Translations under genes and position numbers: made by a program
Shown here: positions 16,149 through 28,380 of the stretch, in pieces
Layout: the number at the start of each line of letters is the position of its first letter
Numbering within the stretch: position 1 is the first letter of the stretch
Assembly (NCBI GenBank): GCA_913057925.1
Contig: CAJXPG010000007.1
Coordinates: 1-51,866, forward strand
Direction of reading: 5' to 3'
Source of the DNA: an uncultured Colwellia sp.
GTDB lineage: Bacteria; Pseudomonadota; Gammaproteobacteria; Enterobacterales; Alteromonadaceae
DNA: 51,866 bases
Notes under the pieces: generated by a model
The model's database searches: none
What the model was told of the DNA's origin: nothing
Seen by the model: only the letters and a program-made list of their open reading frames with translations

Positions 16149-16207
16149 GTCACCTCCTGTAAAAATGTTTTAAGTATAAGATTGTAGAACAATAAAATTA
16201 ATAACGT

Positions 16208-16981
16208 TTATAGCTCTTTACGAGTAAACACCCAATCATTACCTTTCGATAAGCTATCGTTATACTGATACCCCGCTAAATCGAAGTTTTTAATTTGCTC
16301 AACAGAGGTTAATTTATTTTGAATAATATAACGTGCCATCATACCTCGTGCCTTTTTAGCAAAGAAGCTGATCATTTTATACTGACCATTCTTCCAATCT
16401 TTGAACGCCGGAGTAATGATAGTGGCATTAAGTGACTTTTTCTTTACAGATTTAAAATACTCTGTTGAAGCTAGGTTAATTAAGGTTTCATCGCCCTGCT
16501 CTGCTAAAGCATTATTCAGTGCATCAGTAATAATTTCACCCCAAAATTGGTATAAATTATCGCCTCGACTGTTCGCCAGTTTACAGCCCATTTCTAATCG
16601 GTAAGCCTGCATTAAATCAAGAGGTTTTAATAAACCGTACAAGCCTGAAAGGATGCGAAAGTGCTTTTGTGCAAAATCAAAATCTTCATCACTAAAGCTT
16701 TGTGCATCAAGCCCAGTGTATACATCACCATTAAAGCTCAATATTGCTTGTCGTGCGTTTTCCGTGGTAAAAGGCGTTGCCCATTCGCCAAAACGAGCAG
16801 CATTTAGTCCAGCTAGCTTATCGCTTAACTTCATTAACGTGGCAATGTCACTAGGTGAAAGCTTTACACAATCATCTATCAATAATTGACTATGCGCGAG
16901 TAAACTCGGTTGACTGAACTTTTCAGTTGCCAGAGGAGATTCGAAATCTAATTTTTTTGCAGGAGAAACAACGAGTAACAT
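16208..16981 (-). CDS. yaaA: Peroxide stress protein YaaA
   Basis: UPF0246/YaaA protein. In E. coli it lowers free intracellular iron during hydrogen peroxide stress and has DNA-binding activity. The 257-residue product opens with the family signature [16 protein letters not shown]. It contains [48 protein letters not shown] and the K-rich [14 protein letters not shown] segment. The length matches E. coli YaaA (258 aa). It is transcribed alone, divergent from transaldolase, and E. coli yaaA also lies near talB. Confidence 0.93.
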   Translation of the reverse strand: MLLVVSPAKKLDFESPLATEKFSQPSLLAHSQLLIDDCVKLSPSDIATLMKLSDKLAGLNAARFGEWATPFTTENARQAILSFNGDVYTGLDAQSFSDEDFDFAQKHFRILSGLYGLLKPLDLMQAYRLEMGCKLANSRGDNLYQFWGEIITDALNNALAEQGDETLINLASTEYFKSVKKKSLNATIITPAFKDWKNGQYKMISFFAKKARGMMARYIIQNKLTSVEQIKNFDLAGYQYNDSLSKGNDWVFTRKEL

Positions 16982-17129
16982 TATTATTAAGCCGGTAGTT
17001 GTAATGACGAGGTATTTACTAATATATCATAAGCATGAATCAAGTTAACAGCGTTAATCAGCGACACTTACAAGACAGAACCCTAAGAAAAAGTAACTAA
17101 AATACAAAAGACACAACAATCTGCTAAAT

Positions 17130-17160
17130 AAAGCGCAATAAAGGGTGCTTTTTTATTTTT
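17130..17160 (+). terminator. Terminator-like hairpin in the transaldolase leader
   Basis: AAAGCGC (17130-17136) pairs with GGTGCTTT-type sequence (about 17144-17151) with one G-T pair, followed by TTTTTTATTTTT. It looks like an intrinsic terminator on the plus strand, about 90 bases before the transaldolase start and with no plus-strand gene before it. It may be a leader attenuator, or the end of a small RNA arising in 16982-17129. Confidence 0.5.
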
Positions 17161-17246
17161 ATGTTGTAATATTTCTCCAGCTATTTTCATTTTTGAATTT
17201 AGAAAACTTAGCAATTACATTTCCAAGACATAACAAAGGTAACACC

Positions 17247-18209
17247 ATGACTACGTCTTCTTCACAACTAGAACAATTAAAGCAAATGACCACAGTAGTG
17301 GCTGACACAGGTGATATTGAAGCAATTGCAAAGTTTCAACCACAAGATGCCACCACCAATCCTTCGTTATTATTAAAAGCAGCCTCTTTACCTAACTATC
17401 AAAACCTAGTTAAAGACTCTGTTAGCTGGGCTAAAACACAATCAGATAATGCTGAACAACAAGTAATCGATGCCGCAGATAAACTTTCTGTACTTATCGG
17501 TTTAGAGATTTTAAAAATTGTTCCCGGGCGTATTTCTACAGAAGTAGATGCACGTCTTTCTTTTGATACAGAAGCATCAATTACTAAAGCACATAAACTA
17601 ATTGCAATGTACAACGAAGCTGGCATCAGTAACGATAGAATACTGATCAAACTCGCTTCGACTTGGGAAGGCATTAAAGCTGCAGAGCAATTAGAAAAAG
17701 AAGGTATTAACTGTAACCTCACCTTATTATTCAGTTTCGCCCAAGCGCGAGCGTGTGCTGAAGCCGGTGTTTATTTAATATCACCATTTGTTGGTCGAAT
17801 TTTAGATTGGTATAAAAAAGATACCGGTCGTACAGACTATCCAAGCGATGAAGATCCAGGCGTGGTTTCAGTGACTAGTATCTACAATTACTATAAGCAA
17901 CAAGGTTATAACACCGTGGTAATGGGCGCTAGCTTTAGAAATATTGGTGAAATTTTAGAATTAGCGGGTTGTGACCGTTTAACAATTAGCCCTCAATTGA
18001 TGGACGAATTAGCAAACAGCACAGACACGGTAGTTCAAAAACTTAAAGCAACCGCTAGTTCTGCAAATGACGAAACCGCACTATCGCAAGCCCAGTTCCG
18101 TTGGGCGATGAATGAAGATGCTATGGCAACAGAGAAACTTGCTGAAGGTATTCGCAATTTTGCAATCGACCAAGTGAAACTTGAAAAGCAACTCGCTGAA
18201 ATTTTATAA
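17247..18209 (+). CDS. tal: Transaldolase
   Basis: Pentose phosphate pathway enzyme that transfers a dihydroxyacetone unit from sedoheptulose 7-phosphate to glyceraldehyde 3-phosphate. The 320-residue product starts at ATG 17247 behind AAAGGT. An upstream in-frame extension to 17145 crosses the terminator-like hairpin and is rejected. Visible motifs are [13 protein letters not shown] near the N-terminus, the Schiff-base lysine in [37 protein letters not shown] and [13 protein letters not shown]. It belongs to the TalA/TalB subfamily (E. coli TalB 317 aa). Confidence 0.96.
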   Translation: MTTSSSQLEQLKQMTTVVADTGDIEAIAKFQPQDATTNPSLLLKAASLPNYQNLVKDSVSWAKTQSDNAEQQVIDAADKLSVLIGLEILKIVPGRISTEVDARLSFDTEASITKAHKLIAMYNEAGISNDRILIKLASTWEGIKAAEQLEKEGINCNLTLLFSFAQARACAEAGVYLISPFVGRILDWYKKDTGRTDYPSDEDPGVVSVTSIYNYYKQQGYNTVVMGASFRNIGEILELAGCDRLTISPQLMDELANSTDTVVQKLKATASSANDETALSQAQFRWAMNEDAMATEKLAEGIRNFAIDQVKLEKQLAEIL

Positions 18210-18248
18210 CAGTAGACCGTTATTTTTCGAACAAACAGTGATTACTTT

Positions 18249-18281
18249 AAACGCATATTTTGCAAAAAATATGCGTTTTTT
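18249..18281 (+). terminator. Terminator after transaldolase
   Basis: AAACGCATATTT pairs with AAATATGCGTTT around a short loop, followed by a T run, 40 bases after the transaldolase stop. Confidence 0.85.
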
Positions 18282-18388
18282 CATTTTCATGGCTAAAGAA
18301 CTGTGATAAAAATAATAGCAACTCTAGTTAATAGAGTTGCTATAGAGCATTTGTTTTTCGATGTGATAGAAAAAATAAGGGGCACTTT

Positions 18389-18562
18389 ATGGATAAGATA
18401 AACCAAGTTTTAGAGTCAAAAAACCAAGTAACTAAAAAGCGTGCAGCGTCAACAACTAGAAGAAAATGGCGTGAAATAGAATCACTTCGTGATAGGTTTC
18501 AGCTAGAAAAAGACTTGCGCATGTATGAGGACTCACTTGAGCATATGCTTGATGAGTTTTAA
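18389..18562 (+). CDS. Small DUF3545-like protein, 57 aa
   Basis: A 57-residue basic-then-acidic protein starting MDKINQVLESKNQVTKKRA, with a central TTRRKWREIESLRDRFQLEK stretch that is probably a helix, and ending EHMLDEF. AAGGGG precedes the ATG at a good distance, and a terminator follows 40 bases after the stop, so a discrete mRNA is likely. The RKWREIE core recalls the DUF3545 family of small proteins in Alteromonadales. This is from memory and could not be checked. The function is unknown. Confidence 0.75.
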   Translation: MDKINQVLESKNQVTKKRAASTTRRKWREIESLRDRFQLEKDLRMYEDSLEHMLDEF

Positions 18563-18600
18563 CTTAGTAATAAATCGATTACCCAAATAGCGTTATACAC

Positions 18601-18628
18601 AAAAGCCCTGCTCACAGGGCTTTTTTAT
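18601..18628 (+). terminator. Terminator after the DUF3545-like gene
   Basis: AAAAGCCCTG pairs with CAGGGCTTTT around CTCA, followed by T residues. A compact, strong intrinsic terminator. Confidence 0.92.
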
Positions 18629-18719
18629 TGCTCAGAAAAACTCCTGTAAGCAGAAAACATTGACAAAATTAAAACACCCGTTTAAATTTTAACTATAACT
18701 TTCTCTACCCTCCTCTTAA

Positions 18720-19523
18720 ATGCAAAAAAACATTATCAATTTTGCCCACGCTAACGGTTTTCCAGCGGGCAGTTATCAAACCTTATTCAATTATTTACCT
18801 GACAATATGGAAGTCATTGCCCTTGATAAATATGGTCATGATAAACAAAAGCCAGTAAATCATAACTGGCAAGCTCAAGTAGAAGAACTCATTAACTTTG
18901 TTGAAGCACAACAAGTTGACGGTAATAAGGTCATTTGTCTTGGTCATTCCTTTGGTGCGGTGCTTTCTTTTATTGCTTGTTGTCAAAGGCCTGATTTATT
19001 TAGTGGCTTGATCATGCTTGATCCTCCTGCACTTAGTGGCTTTAATGCCCTTGCGGCAAGACTGATCAAAAAAACCAAGTGGATAGACAAATTCAGCCCT
19101 GCAGGCAGAGCGAAGAACCGCCGCAGCAAGTGGCCGCTGAATAGCGATATCAGCGCAGCATTTTCCCGTAGAAAGTTATTTAGAAGTTTCGATAAGAGAT
19201 GTTTAGCTGACTATATCGCTCATGGCATTAGTCAACGAGATAATCAATTAGAGTTGACTTTCAACGCGCAAGTCGAAGCTGATATTTTTAGAAATATCCC
19301 ATGTAACTTATCAAGTTACAAAGATAAACTTACTGTACCTGCCGCACTTGTTTATGGCACCACAACAGATGTATTTCCTCACCACATATTCAAACGTTTT
19401 ATAAAACTCAATAAACACATAAAGCTACAAACATTTGTTGGCGGCCACATGTTTCCAATGGAATCTCCTGAGCAAACCGCTAAGTTAATCACCGAAATTA
19501 TCAATAGTTTCCCAGAACAATAA
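18720..19523 (+). CDS. Alpha/beta hydrolase
   Basis: A cytoplasmic alpha/beta-hydrolase-fold enzyme of unknown substrate, 267 residues. The oxyanion-hole region is HANGFPAGSY near the N-terminus. The nucleophile elbow is GHSFG (Ser about 82). A later DVFPHHIF loop and the GGHMFPMESPE segment supply the probable acid and catalytic His. There is no signal peptide. It is a single gene bounded by terminators on both sides. Esterase, lipase-like or other hydrolase activity is equally possible. Confidence 0.85.
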   Translation: MQKNIINFAHANGFPAGSYQTLFNYLPDNMEVIALDKYGHDKQKPVNHNWQAQVEELINFVEAQQVDGNKVICLGHSFGAVLSFIACCQRPDLFSGLIMLDPPALSGFNALAARLIKKTKWIDKFSPAGRAKNRRSKWPLNSDISAAFSRRKLFRSFDKRCLADYIAHGISQRDNQLELTFNAQVEADIFRNIPCNLSSYKDKLTVPAALVYGTTTDVFPHHIFKRFIKLNKHIKLQTFVGGHMFPMESPEQTAKLITEIINSFPEQ

Positions 19524-19547
19524 ACAGTCTTTATTATTTTCAGACAT

Positions 19548-19578
19548 AAAAAAACGCGACCTAAGTCGCGTTTTTTTT
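19548..19578. terminator. Bidirectional terminator between the hydrolase gene and eno
   Basis: AAAAAAACGCGAC and GTCGCGTTTTTTT pair around CTAA. A and T runs on both sides allow it to serve the plus-strand hydrolase transcript and the minus-strand eno transcript. Confidence 0.9.
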
Positions 19579-19598
19579 CAGCTATTAATAAATAACTG

Positions 19599-21041
<1,443 letters not shown>

Positions 21042-21130
21042 TCAACTAATTTTCGAGCGGATAGTTAATTTAAATTCTTGCATCGCTACTTAGTTATATA
21101 TGCCTAAGCAGCAAAAAACTGTGACTAAAC

Positions 21131-21164
21131 TAAAAACAAAAACCGCAGCAATAGCTACGGTTTT
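21131..21164 (-). terminator. Terminator after pyrG
   Basis: On the minus strand AAAACCGTAGC pairs with GCTGCGGTTTT around TATT with one mismatch, followed by TGTTTTTAG. It lies 15 bases downstream of the pyrG stop. Confidence 0.8.
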
Positions 21165-21178
21165 AGTTAATGGTTTAC

Positions 21179-23198
<2,020 letters not shown>

Positions 23199-23795
23199 AT
23201 GACAATAGATAAATTACAAAGCACCTTAACTGCCATTGATGATATTAACCGTGAAGATCCCAATAGCGTTATTATCGATAAAGCCTCTCAACCAAAAGAA
23301 TTAATTTACGGTCAGCAAATGACGTCTTGTCTTATGCAATATTGGCCACTGGCAAATGAACTATTACAAATTGCGGTGCGAGCCCAGCATGTAAAACGTT
23401 GGCAGTTAAAACGTACTGAGTTTCCCGAAGGAAAGGCAGGTTATTATCAATGGCGAATTGCCCAAGGGAAATTTCACGCGCAATTAACCGCTCAGACTAT
23501 GCTTGAAAAAGGGTATAGCAGCGAAGAAGCCGAGCAATGCGGCAGTATTATTCGTAAAGAAAACTTAAAAACAAATAGCGATAGTCAAACTTTAGAAGAC
23601 GTTGCCTGTTTAGTTTTCTTAATGCATTATTTTGATGACTTTGCCGCTAAGTACACAGAACAAGATAATGAAGCGAAAATAGTGCGCATTGTGCAATTAA
23701 CCTGGAAGAAAATGTCAGAGCAGGCACATGAAATTGCATTAAGTCTTACTTTGCCACCACATTTAGCAGCCATAGTCACTAAGGCCTTAGCCTAA
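23199..23795 (+). CDS. DUF4202 family protein
   Basis: A 198-residue soluble, helical protein resembling the DUF4202 family, without known function. Recognisable stretches are LQSTLTAIDDINREDPN, the histidine-bearing AVRAQHVKRWQLKRTEFPEGKAGYYQWR, and LEDVACLVFLMHYFDDF. Conserved His and Asp residues in these helices (QHVKRW, CLVFLMHYFDDF) recall the metal-binding pattern of HD-like hydrolases, but this is only a suggestion. It is a monocistronic gene with a strong terminator, lying inside the region that separates pyrG from mazG. Confidence 0.75.
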   Translation: MTIDKLQSTLTAIDDINREDPNSVIIDKASQPKELIYGQQMTSCLMQYWPLANELLQIAVRAQHVKRWQLKRTEFPEGKAGYYQWRIAQGKFHAQLTAQTMLEKGYSSEEAEQCGSIIRKENLKTNSDSQTLEDVACLVFLMHYFDDFAAKYTEQDNEAKIVRIVQLTWKKMSEQAHEIALSLTLPPHLAAIVTKALA

Positions 23796-23832
23796 ACTGT
23801 AGAGTAAAGCCTTAGGATAAATTGACTGACAG

Positions 23833-23872
23833 AAAAAAGCCGCAACTTGGTGACAAGTTGCGGCTTTTTATT
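23833..23872 (+). terminator. Terminator after the DUF4202 gene
   Basis: AAAAAGCCGCAACTT pairs perfectly with AAGTTGCGGCTTTTT around GGTGAC, followed by ATT, a strong intrinsic terminator. Confidence 0.92.
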
Positions 23873-23886
23873 GCAATAAACTTACT

Positions 23887-24084
23887 TAACCTCAGCTCGG
23901 GATAATAAATAGCTCTCTAGCCGCTACTTTTCCTTACTTCGTCGTTAAATTCGTAAGCAATAGAATAACTATTGCTAATGAATTTGCCTTGAATTAAGAA
24001 AAACTTTCAAGCTAGAGCCGAGTGCTAATTATAATGCTATTGATTTTAGTTGCTTAGCTTATCTCTTAACCCGAGTTGAGGTTA
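23887..24084. repeat. 198-bp palindromic (MITE-like) element
   Basis: Terminal inverted repeats of 19 bp at 23887-23905 and 24066-24084 match at 17 positions (TAACCTCA.CTCGGG.TAA). Near the centre, a hairpin pairs 23947-23963 with 23969-23985 at 15 of 17 positions around AATAA. Segments between also show partial symmetry (CTCTCTAGCC against GGCT-type sequence near 24010). It contains no gene. This architecture fits a non-autonomous element, but no transposase or certain target duplication is visible. A related tail (CTTAAC...GGTTACTTA) recurs at about 24126-24150, into the end of the DUF454 gene. Confidence 0.55.
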
Positions 24085-24143
24085 CTTAATATCAAGATAA
24101 TTTAACTTATCCCTTAGCTCTTAGCTCTTAACTAAAGCGAGGG

Positions 24144-24536
24144 TTACTTACTCTCTGGTACTCGCCATAAAAAGATAAATGGTCCGGTAACTAAAGCAAC
24201 AACTAAAAGCGTTAACATCGCACTTTGCAACATAAAGGCAGACCAACAAACTGACAACACAATTGTTAAGAGTGCAATGCGTTTTGCCTTACGTGGGATG
24301 CTGCGATATTTTTGCCAGTCATGAATCATCGGGCCGAATGTTTTATTACTGAGTAACTTTTTTTGTAACTCAGGTGATGATTTGGCAAAACACGCTGCTG
24401 CCACCAAAAGAAATGGCGTCGTGGGTAAGATGGGTAGTACCACACCTAATATGGCGAGTCCTACAAAAAAAATACCGGTAACTTTTAAAATGAACACTTT
24501 GCTTTTACTTCCAACTTGAGCCAATTGATAATCCAT
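24144..24536 (-). CDS. DUF454 (YbaN-like) membrane protein
   Basis: A 130-residue inner membrane protein of the DUF454/YbaN family, function unknown. It has the family signature GIFFVGLAILGVVLPILPTTPFLLVAAACFAKSSPELQKKLLSNKTFGPMI (residues about 20-72, shown in part), followed by a basic WQKYRSIPRKAKR loop and two further hydrophobic segments. AAGGAG lies upstream of the ATG. It is probably co-oriented with but separate from the methyltransferase upstream. Its 3' end abuts the palindromic element. Confidence 0.88.
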   Translation of the reverse strand: MDYQLAQVGSKSKVFILKVTGIFFVGLAILGVVLPILPTTPFLLVAAACFAKSSPELQKKLLSNKTFGPMIHDWQKYRSIPRKAKRIALLTIVLSVCWSAFMLQSAMLTLLVVALVTGPFIFLWRVPESK

Positions 24537-24593
24537 TTATAGATAACTCCTTAGAGCGTTTGTGGTTCCTAGGCCTAACAACAGGCGTCAAAT

Positions 24594-25169
24594 TTAGCCT
24601 TTCACCTTAACTTTGTTGTTAGTATCACGACTGCTACGAATTAACGAATTGTCGGCTTCTTTAGTGGATACCTTGCTCGTTAACTGCTTTGCCATTCGAT
24701 CATATAAAATCACATTGACAGATGCCGCTAAGTTCATACATCCCACAGTAGGTACATAAACAACTTCATCTGCACTATCAATAACTTGCTGTGAAATTGT
24801 GCCATCTTCAGGGCCAAAAACATAAATAGCCTGTTCTGGATGTACAAAGTGAGGTAATGGCGTTGCTCCTTCCACTAAATCTACACATATAAGCTTAGTC
24901 GCAGGCGGAATATTTTCCACTAACTCTTTAATTTTTATAAAATCATCTACAGCTAATAAAGGAATTTTTTGTTGGATATTTTTAGTATCTGTTTTTAAGG
25001 TATCTTTATTATACTTAGCCGCTTGTGCATATCGCTTCCCAGTATAAAAAACGTGATTTGCTTGATAACAGCCCGCGGCTCTCATAACCGCACCAACATT
25101 AGTGGGACTTTTAGGATTAGTTAGTGCTATGCCTGTATATGCTGTAGGCGCAGTTTCTTGTGTGCTCAT
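24594..25169 (-). CDS. TrmH/SpoU-family RNA 2'-O-methyltransferase
   Basis: An S-adenosylmethionine-dependent SPOUT methyltransferase, 191 residues. The three family motifs are visible: motif 1 NPKSPTNVGAVMRAAGCY, motif 2 AIYVFGPEDGTISQ and motif 3 VYVPTVGCMNLAASVNVILYDR, which forms the trefoil knot that binds SAM. Whether it modifies tRNA or rRNA is unclear. It is short like TrmL but not clearly that protein. It begins 11 bases after the mazG stop on the same strand, so it is probably in the relA-mazG transcript. Confidence 0.85.
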   Translation of the reverse strand: MSTQETAPTAYTGIALTNPKSPTNVGAVMRAAGCYQANHVFYTGKRYAQAAKYNKDTLKTDTKNIQQKIPLLAVDDFIKIKELVENIPPATKLICVDLVEGATPLPHFVHPEQAIYVFGPEDGTISQQVIDSADEVVYVPTVGCMNLAASVNVILYDRMAKQLTSKVSTKEADNSLIRSSRDTNNKVKVKG

Positions 25170-25180
25170 AACGTCTCTAG

Positions 25181-26017
25181 TTAACTTGATTTTTCTTCTT
25201 GCTTAACGGCTTGCCAATAACCTTCTAGTGCTTGCAAATCATGTTCAAGAAAGCTTTTTCCAGATTGGTTAACATGTGACTCAACCCCTTCAAAGCGTTT
25301 GCTAAATTTTTTGTTAGCTTTTCGAAGTAAGGTTTCAGGATCTTCTTTAGCATGGCGACATAGATTAACCACGGCAAACATTAAATCACCTAGCTCTTCA
25401 GCTAAAGCTACTTTATTAAGGTTGTCTGCCTCTAGCTCAGCCTTGACCTCTAAAACCTCTTCTTCTATTTTAGCAAAAACATCTTTTTTATTATGCCAAT
25501 CGAAACCCACATGAGCACAACGCTTTTGAATTTTAGCCGCTTGAGACAGTGCCGGCAGGTTTTTAGGAATATCAGCAAGAATACTTAAGGTTTCTAAATC
25601 TGCTTGATTGCCTTGTTGCTTATCTTTTTTCTGTTGCCTTTCAAGCGCTTTTTCATTCTCCCAGTTCGCCTTTATTTCAGCGTCACTGTCAAAGTTTGAC
25701 TGGGCAAAAACATGCGGATGACGACGAATAAGCTTTTCACAAATGGCAGCAACAACACTATCAAAGTCAAAGTATTGTTGCTCTTGCCCCAGCTGACTAT
25801 AAAAAACTACTTGAAAAAGTAAATCGCCTAACTCTTTTTCAAGTTCGTCAAAGTCACCTTGCTCAATTGCATCAACAACTTCATAGGCTTCTTCAAGGGT
25901 ATGACTGGTTATTGAGGCAAAATCTTGTTTAAGATCCCATGGACACCCTGTCTGAGGATCGCGCAGTTGAGACATGATCCAACGAAGCTTTGCCATTGAG
26001 GCTTGTTTTTCTAACAT
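25181..26017 (-). CDS. mazG: Nucleoside triphosphate pyrophosphohydrolase MazG
   Basis: Hydrolyses NTPs and dNTPs to monophosphates. In E. coli it also counters ppGpp accumulation during starvation. The 278-residue protein contains two MazG domains. The first includes LRDPQTGCPWDLKQDFASITSHTLEEAYEVVDAIE and ELGDLLFQVVFYSQL. The second includes EEEVLEVKAELE and EELGDLMFAVVNLCR. The acidic EExxE...ExxD metal ligands are visible in both. It lies directly downstream of relA, as in E. coli, but pyrG does not follow immediately. Confidence 0.96.
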   Translation of the reverse strand: MLEKQASMAKLRWIMSQLRDPQTGCPWDLKQDFASITSHTLEEAYEVVDAIEQGDFDELEKELGDLLFQVVFYSQLGQEQQYFDFDSVVAAICEKLIRRHPHVFAQSNFDSDAEIKANWENEKALERQQKKDKQQGNQADLETLSILADIPKNLPALSQAAKIQKRCAHVGFDWHNKKDVFAKIEEEVLEVKAELEADNLNKVALAEELGDLMFAVVNLCRHAKEDPETLLRKANKKFSKRFEGVESHVNQSGKSFLEHDLQALEGYWQAVKQEEKSS

Positions 26018-26083
26018 GTTACTCTTCTTAATTTGAATGCTTTATTTATACTCTGGAGACTACCGGCAAAGTTAGCTCTGTCG

Positions 26084-28297
26084 TTAAAGACGCCTAACTT
26101 GGATAACATCATCTAATTGTCTTATTTTATCTAGCACCCGCAATAAAAGCTCGCTACTGGCAACTTCCAACTTAATATTCATACTCATGGTTTGCTTGGC
26201 TTTATCGGTATTACTTTCCATCCCCGTAATACTTACCCGTTCATTGGCAATAATTGTCGAGATGTCCCTTAACAAACCTTGTCTATCACTACCAACAATT
26301 TGAGCAGTTGCTTGATAATTATGCTTATGTTCGCTGCCCCATTGCACTTCAACCAAACGTTCTGGTTGCTGGTTTAACGCATTAGCAAGTTGCTCACAAT
26401 CTTGTCTATGTACAGAGATACCACGACCTTGAGTAATAAAGCCTGAGATACTATCTCCTGGCACTGGCTGACAACACTTGGCCATATGGGTTAGCAAATT
26501 ACCAACACCGGAGACAGTAATACCATTATCATCTTGCGCTAGATCTTTAGTGGCAACATTTTGTTTTACTAAACTTTGTGGGTCAATTTCAGCCGGTGGC
26601 TTTAATTTACTCTCAAGTTGAGTAAAGTGATTGATAACTTGCTGTAATCGAGCGTTTCCAGAGCCAATTGCCGCATAAAGATCATCAATAGTTTTCATAT
26701 TAAAGCGCTTAGCGGCCGCAAGGATATCAATGCTTTCAAGATCATGCTTAGCGATTTCTGTTTCAAACAACTCCTTACCCTGTGCAATATATTTATCTCT
26801 ATCGAGTAATTTAAAAAAGTGTTGAACTTTAGCGCGGGCACGAGATGAATAAATATAATTTAAATTGGGGTTCAGCCAGTCTCTACTTGGGTTAGCTTGC
26901 TTACTTGTTAGAATTTCAACTTGATCACCGGTTTGTAATTGGTGAGTAAACGGTACTATTTTGCCAAAGACTTTTGCCCCAATACAACAGTGACCTACAT
27001 TTGAGTGAATATAGTAAGCAAAATCTAAAGGTGTTGCTCCCATAGGTAAATCGATAACATCGCCACTTGGCGTGAAAACATATATTCTGTCTTCAAACAC
27101 CTGACTTCTCAACTCATCGAGTAGCTCACCGCTTTCGGCTACATCATCTTGCCATTGGAGGATTTTCCTTAACCAGCCAATTTTGTCATCAAAGCTATTA
27201 CTTTTACCGCTTGCATTACCTTCCTTGTAACGCCAGTGAGCTGCGACACCAAGCTCTGCATCATCATCCATTTGCTTAGTTCGAATTTGTACTTCTACTG
27301 ACTTACCTTCTGGGCCAAGTACTACAGTATGGATTGATTGATAGCCGTTAGCCTTTGGCGTTGCTACGTAATCTGAAAACTCATTGGCTAAATGTTGCCA
27401 TTGGGTATGAACAATGCCTAGCGCTGAATAGCAATCTTGTACCTTTTCAACAACAACACGTACAGCTCGCACATCAAATAACTGTTCAAAGCCAAGAGAC
27501 TTTTGTTTCATTTTCTTCCAGATACTGTAAATATGCTTCGGGCGACCATACACTTCACCATTGATATTTAGCGTATCTAGCTCATCACTTAAGTGTTCTA
27601 CAAAACTGAGCATATACTGCTCTCGTTCAAGCCGAGTTTCATCAAGCAGCTTTGCTATTTTTTTATAAACTTGTGGATGAAGATACCTAAATGAAATATC
27701 TTCAAGCTCCCATTTTAACTGACCAATTCCCAAGCGGTTTGCCAGAGGCGCATAAATGTTGGCACTTTCTTTTGCCGCTAAAACACGCGTTTCTTCATCA
27801 CAATCCTTCTTCTCCCTTAAATCACATAAGCGCTCAGCTAACTTAATCACGACAGCTCTAACATCATCCACCATAGCCAAAAGCATTCTACGAATATTAT
27901 CGATATTTTGAGGAGCTTGTCCTTGTCCATCATTGCTTTGATGGCGTAAGGCTTTGATGGCCGCCATTTGCTCAACGCCTTGGCACAGCATCAATATCTC
28001 TTTAGAGAAATGCTCTTTCACATAATCTATTTCAATTATTTTATGTGCCAATAAAGGGGATATAAAAGCAGCGACTAGTGAGTCGGCATCAAGATTTAAG
28101 CCACTTAATATTTCTACCATTTCCATGCTTTTATTAAGTAATGGCGAACTGTCGACTTCCTGTGGAGGATATAGGGAAGATACCTTTAACCATAGAGCAG
28201 ATAAAGCATCACTTTTAGTGTCTGCTACCTTCAAATTTGCAAGCCATTGCTCGAAGTTCTGGGCTGTTATTTGATGTGATTTACGCACGGAAACCAT
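26084..28297 (-). CDS. relA: (p)ppGpp synthetase RelA
   Basis: Ribosome-associated stringent factor that makes (p)ppGpp when uncharged tRNA accumulates. The 737-residue protein has a degenerate N-terminal hydrolase domain: the HD motif is missing in the segment around LLAHKIIEIDYVKEHF, as expected for RelA rather than SpoT. The synthetase domain has GRPKHIYSIWKKMKQK, DVRAVRVVV and QIRTKQMDDDAELGVAAHWRYKEG. A TGS domain follows (YVFTPSGDVIDLPMGATPLDFAYYIHSNVGH), then a zinc-finger-like segment (CCQPVPGD) and a C-terminal ACT domain. It is the central gene of rlmD-relA-mazG. Confidence 0.97.
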   Translation of the reverse strand: MVSVRKSHQITAQNFEQWLANLKVADTKSDALSALWLKVSSLYPPQEVDSSPLLNKSMEMVEILSGLNLDADSLVAAFISPLLAHKIIEIDYVKEHFSKEILMLCQGVEQMAAIKALRHQSNDGQGQAPQNIDNIRRMLLAMVDDVRAVVIKLAERLCDLREKKDCDEETRVLAAKESANIYAPLANRLGIGQLKWELEDISFRYLHPQVYKKIAKLLDETRLEREQYMLSFVEHLSDELDTLNINGEVYGRPKHIYSIWKKMKQKSLGFEQLFDVRAVRVVVEKVQDCYSALGIVHTQWQHLANEFSDYVATPKANGYQSIHTVVLGPEGKSVEVQIRTKQMDDDAELGVAAHWRYKEGNASGKSNSFDDKIGWLRKILQWQDDVAESGELLDELRSQVFEDRIYVFTPSGDVIDLPMGATPLDFAYYIHSNVGHCCIGAKVFGKIVPFTHQLQTGDQVEILTSKQANPSRDWLNPNLNYIYSSRARAKVQHFFKLLDRDKYIAQGKELFETEIAKHDLESIDILAAAKRFNMKTIDDLYAAIGSGNARLQQVINHFTQLESKLKPPAEIDPQSLVKQNVATKDLAQDDNGITVSGVGNLLTHMAKCCQPVPGDSISGFITQGRGISVHRQDCEQLANALNQQPERLVEVQWGSEHKHNYQATAQIVGSDRQGLLRDISTIIANERVSITGMESNTDKAKQTMSMNIKLEVASSELLLRVLDKIRQLDDVIQVRRL

Positions 28298-28380
28298 GAG
28301 TTTACCTTTAATTAGTTAAGTAACTCTTTTTAGTGAGTTCAGTTTAGGTATAAATTCTGAGTTTAATTATTGATACAGTA

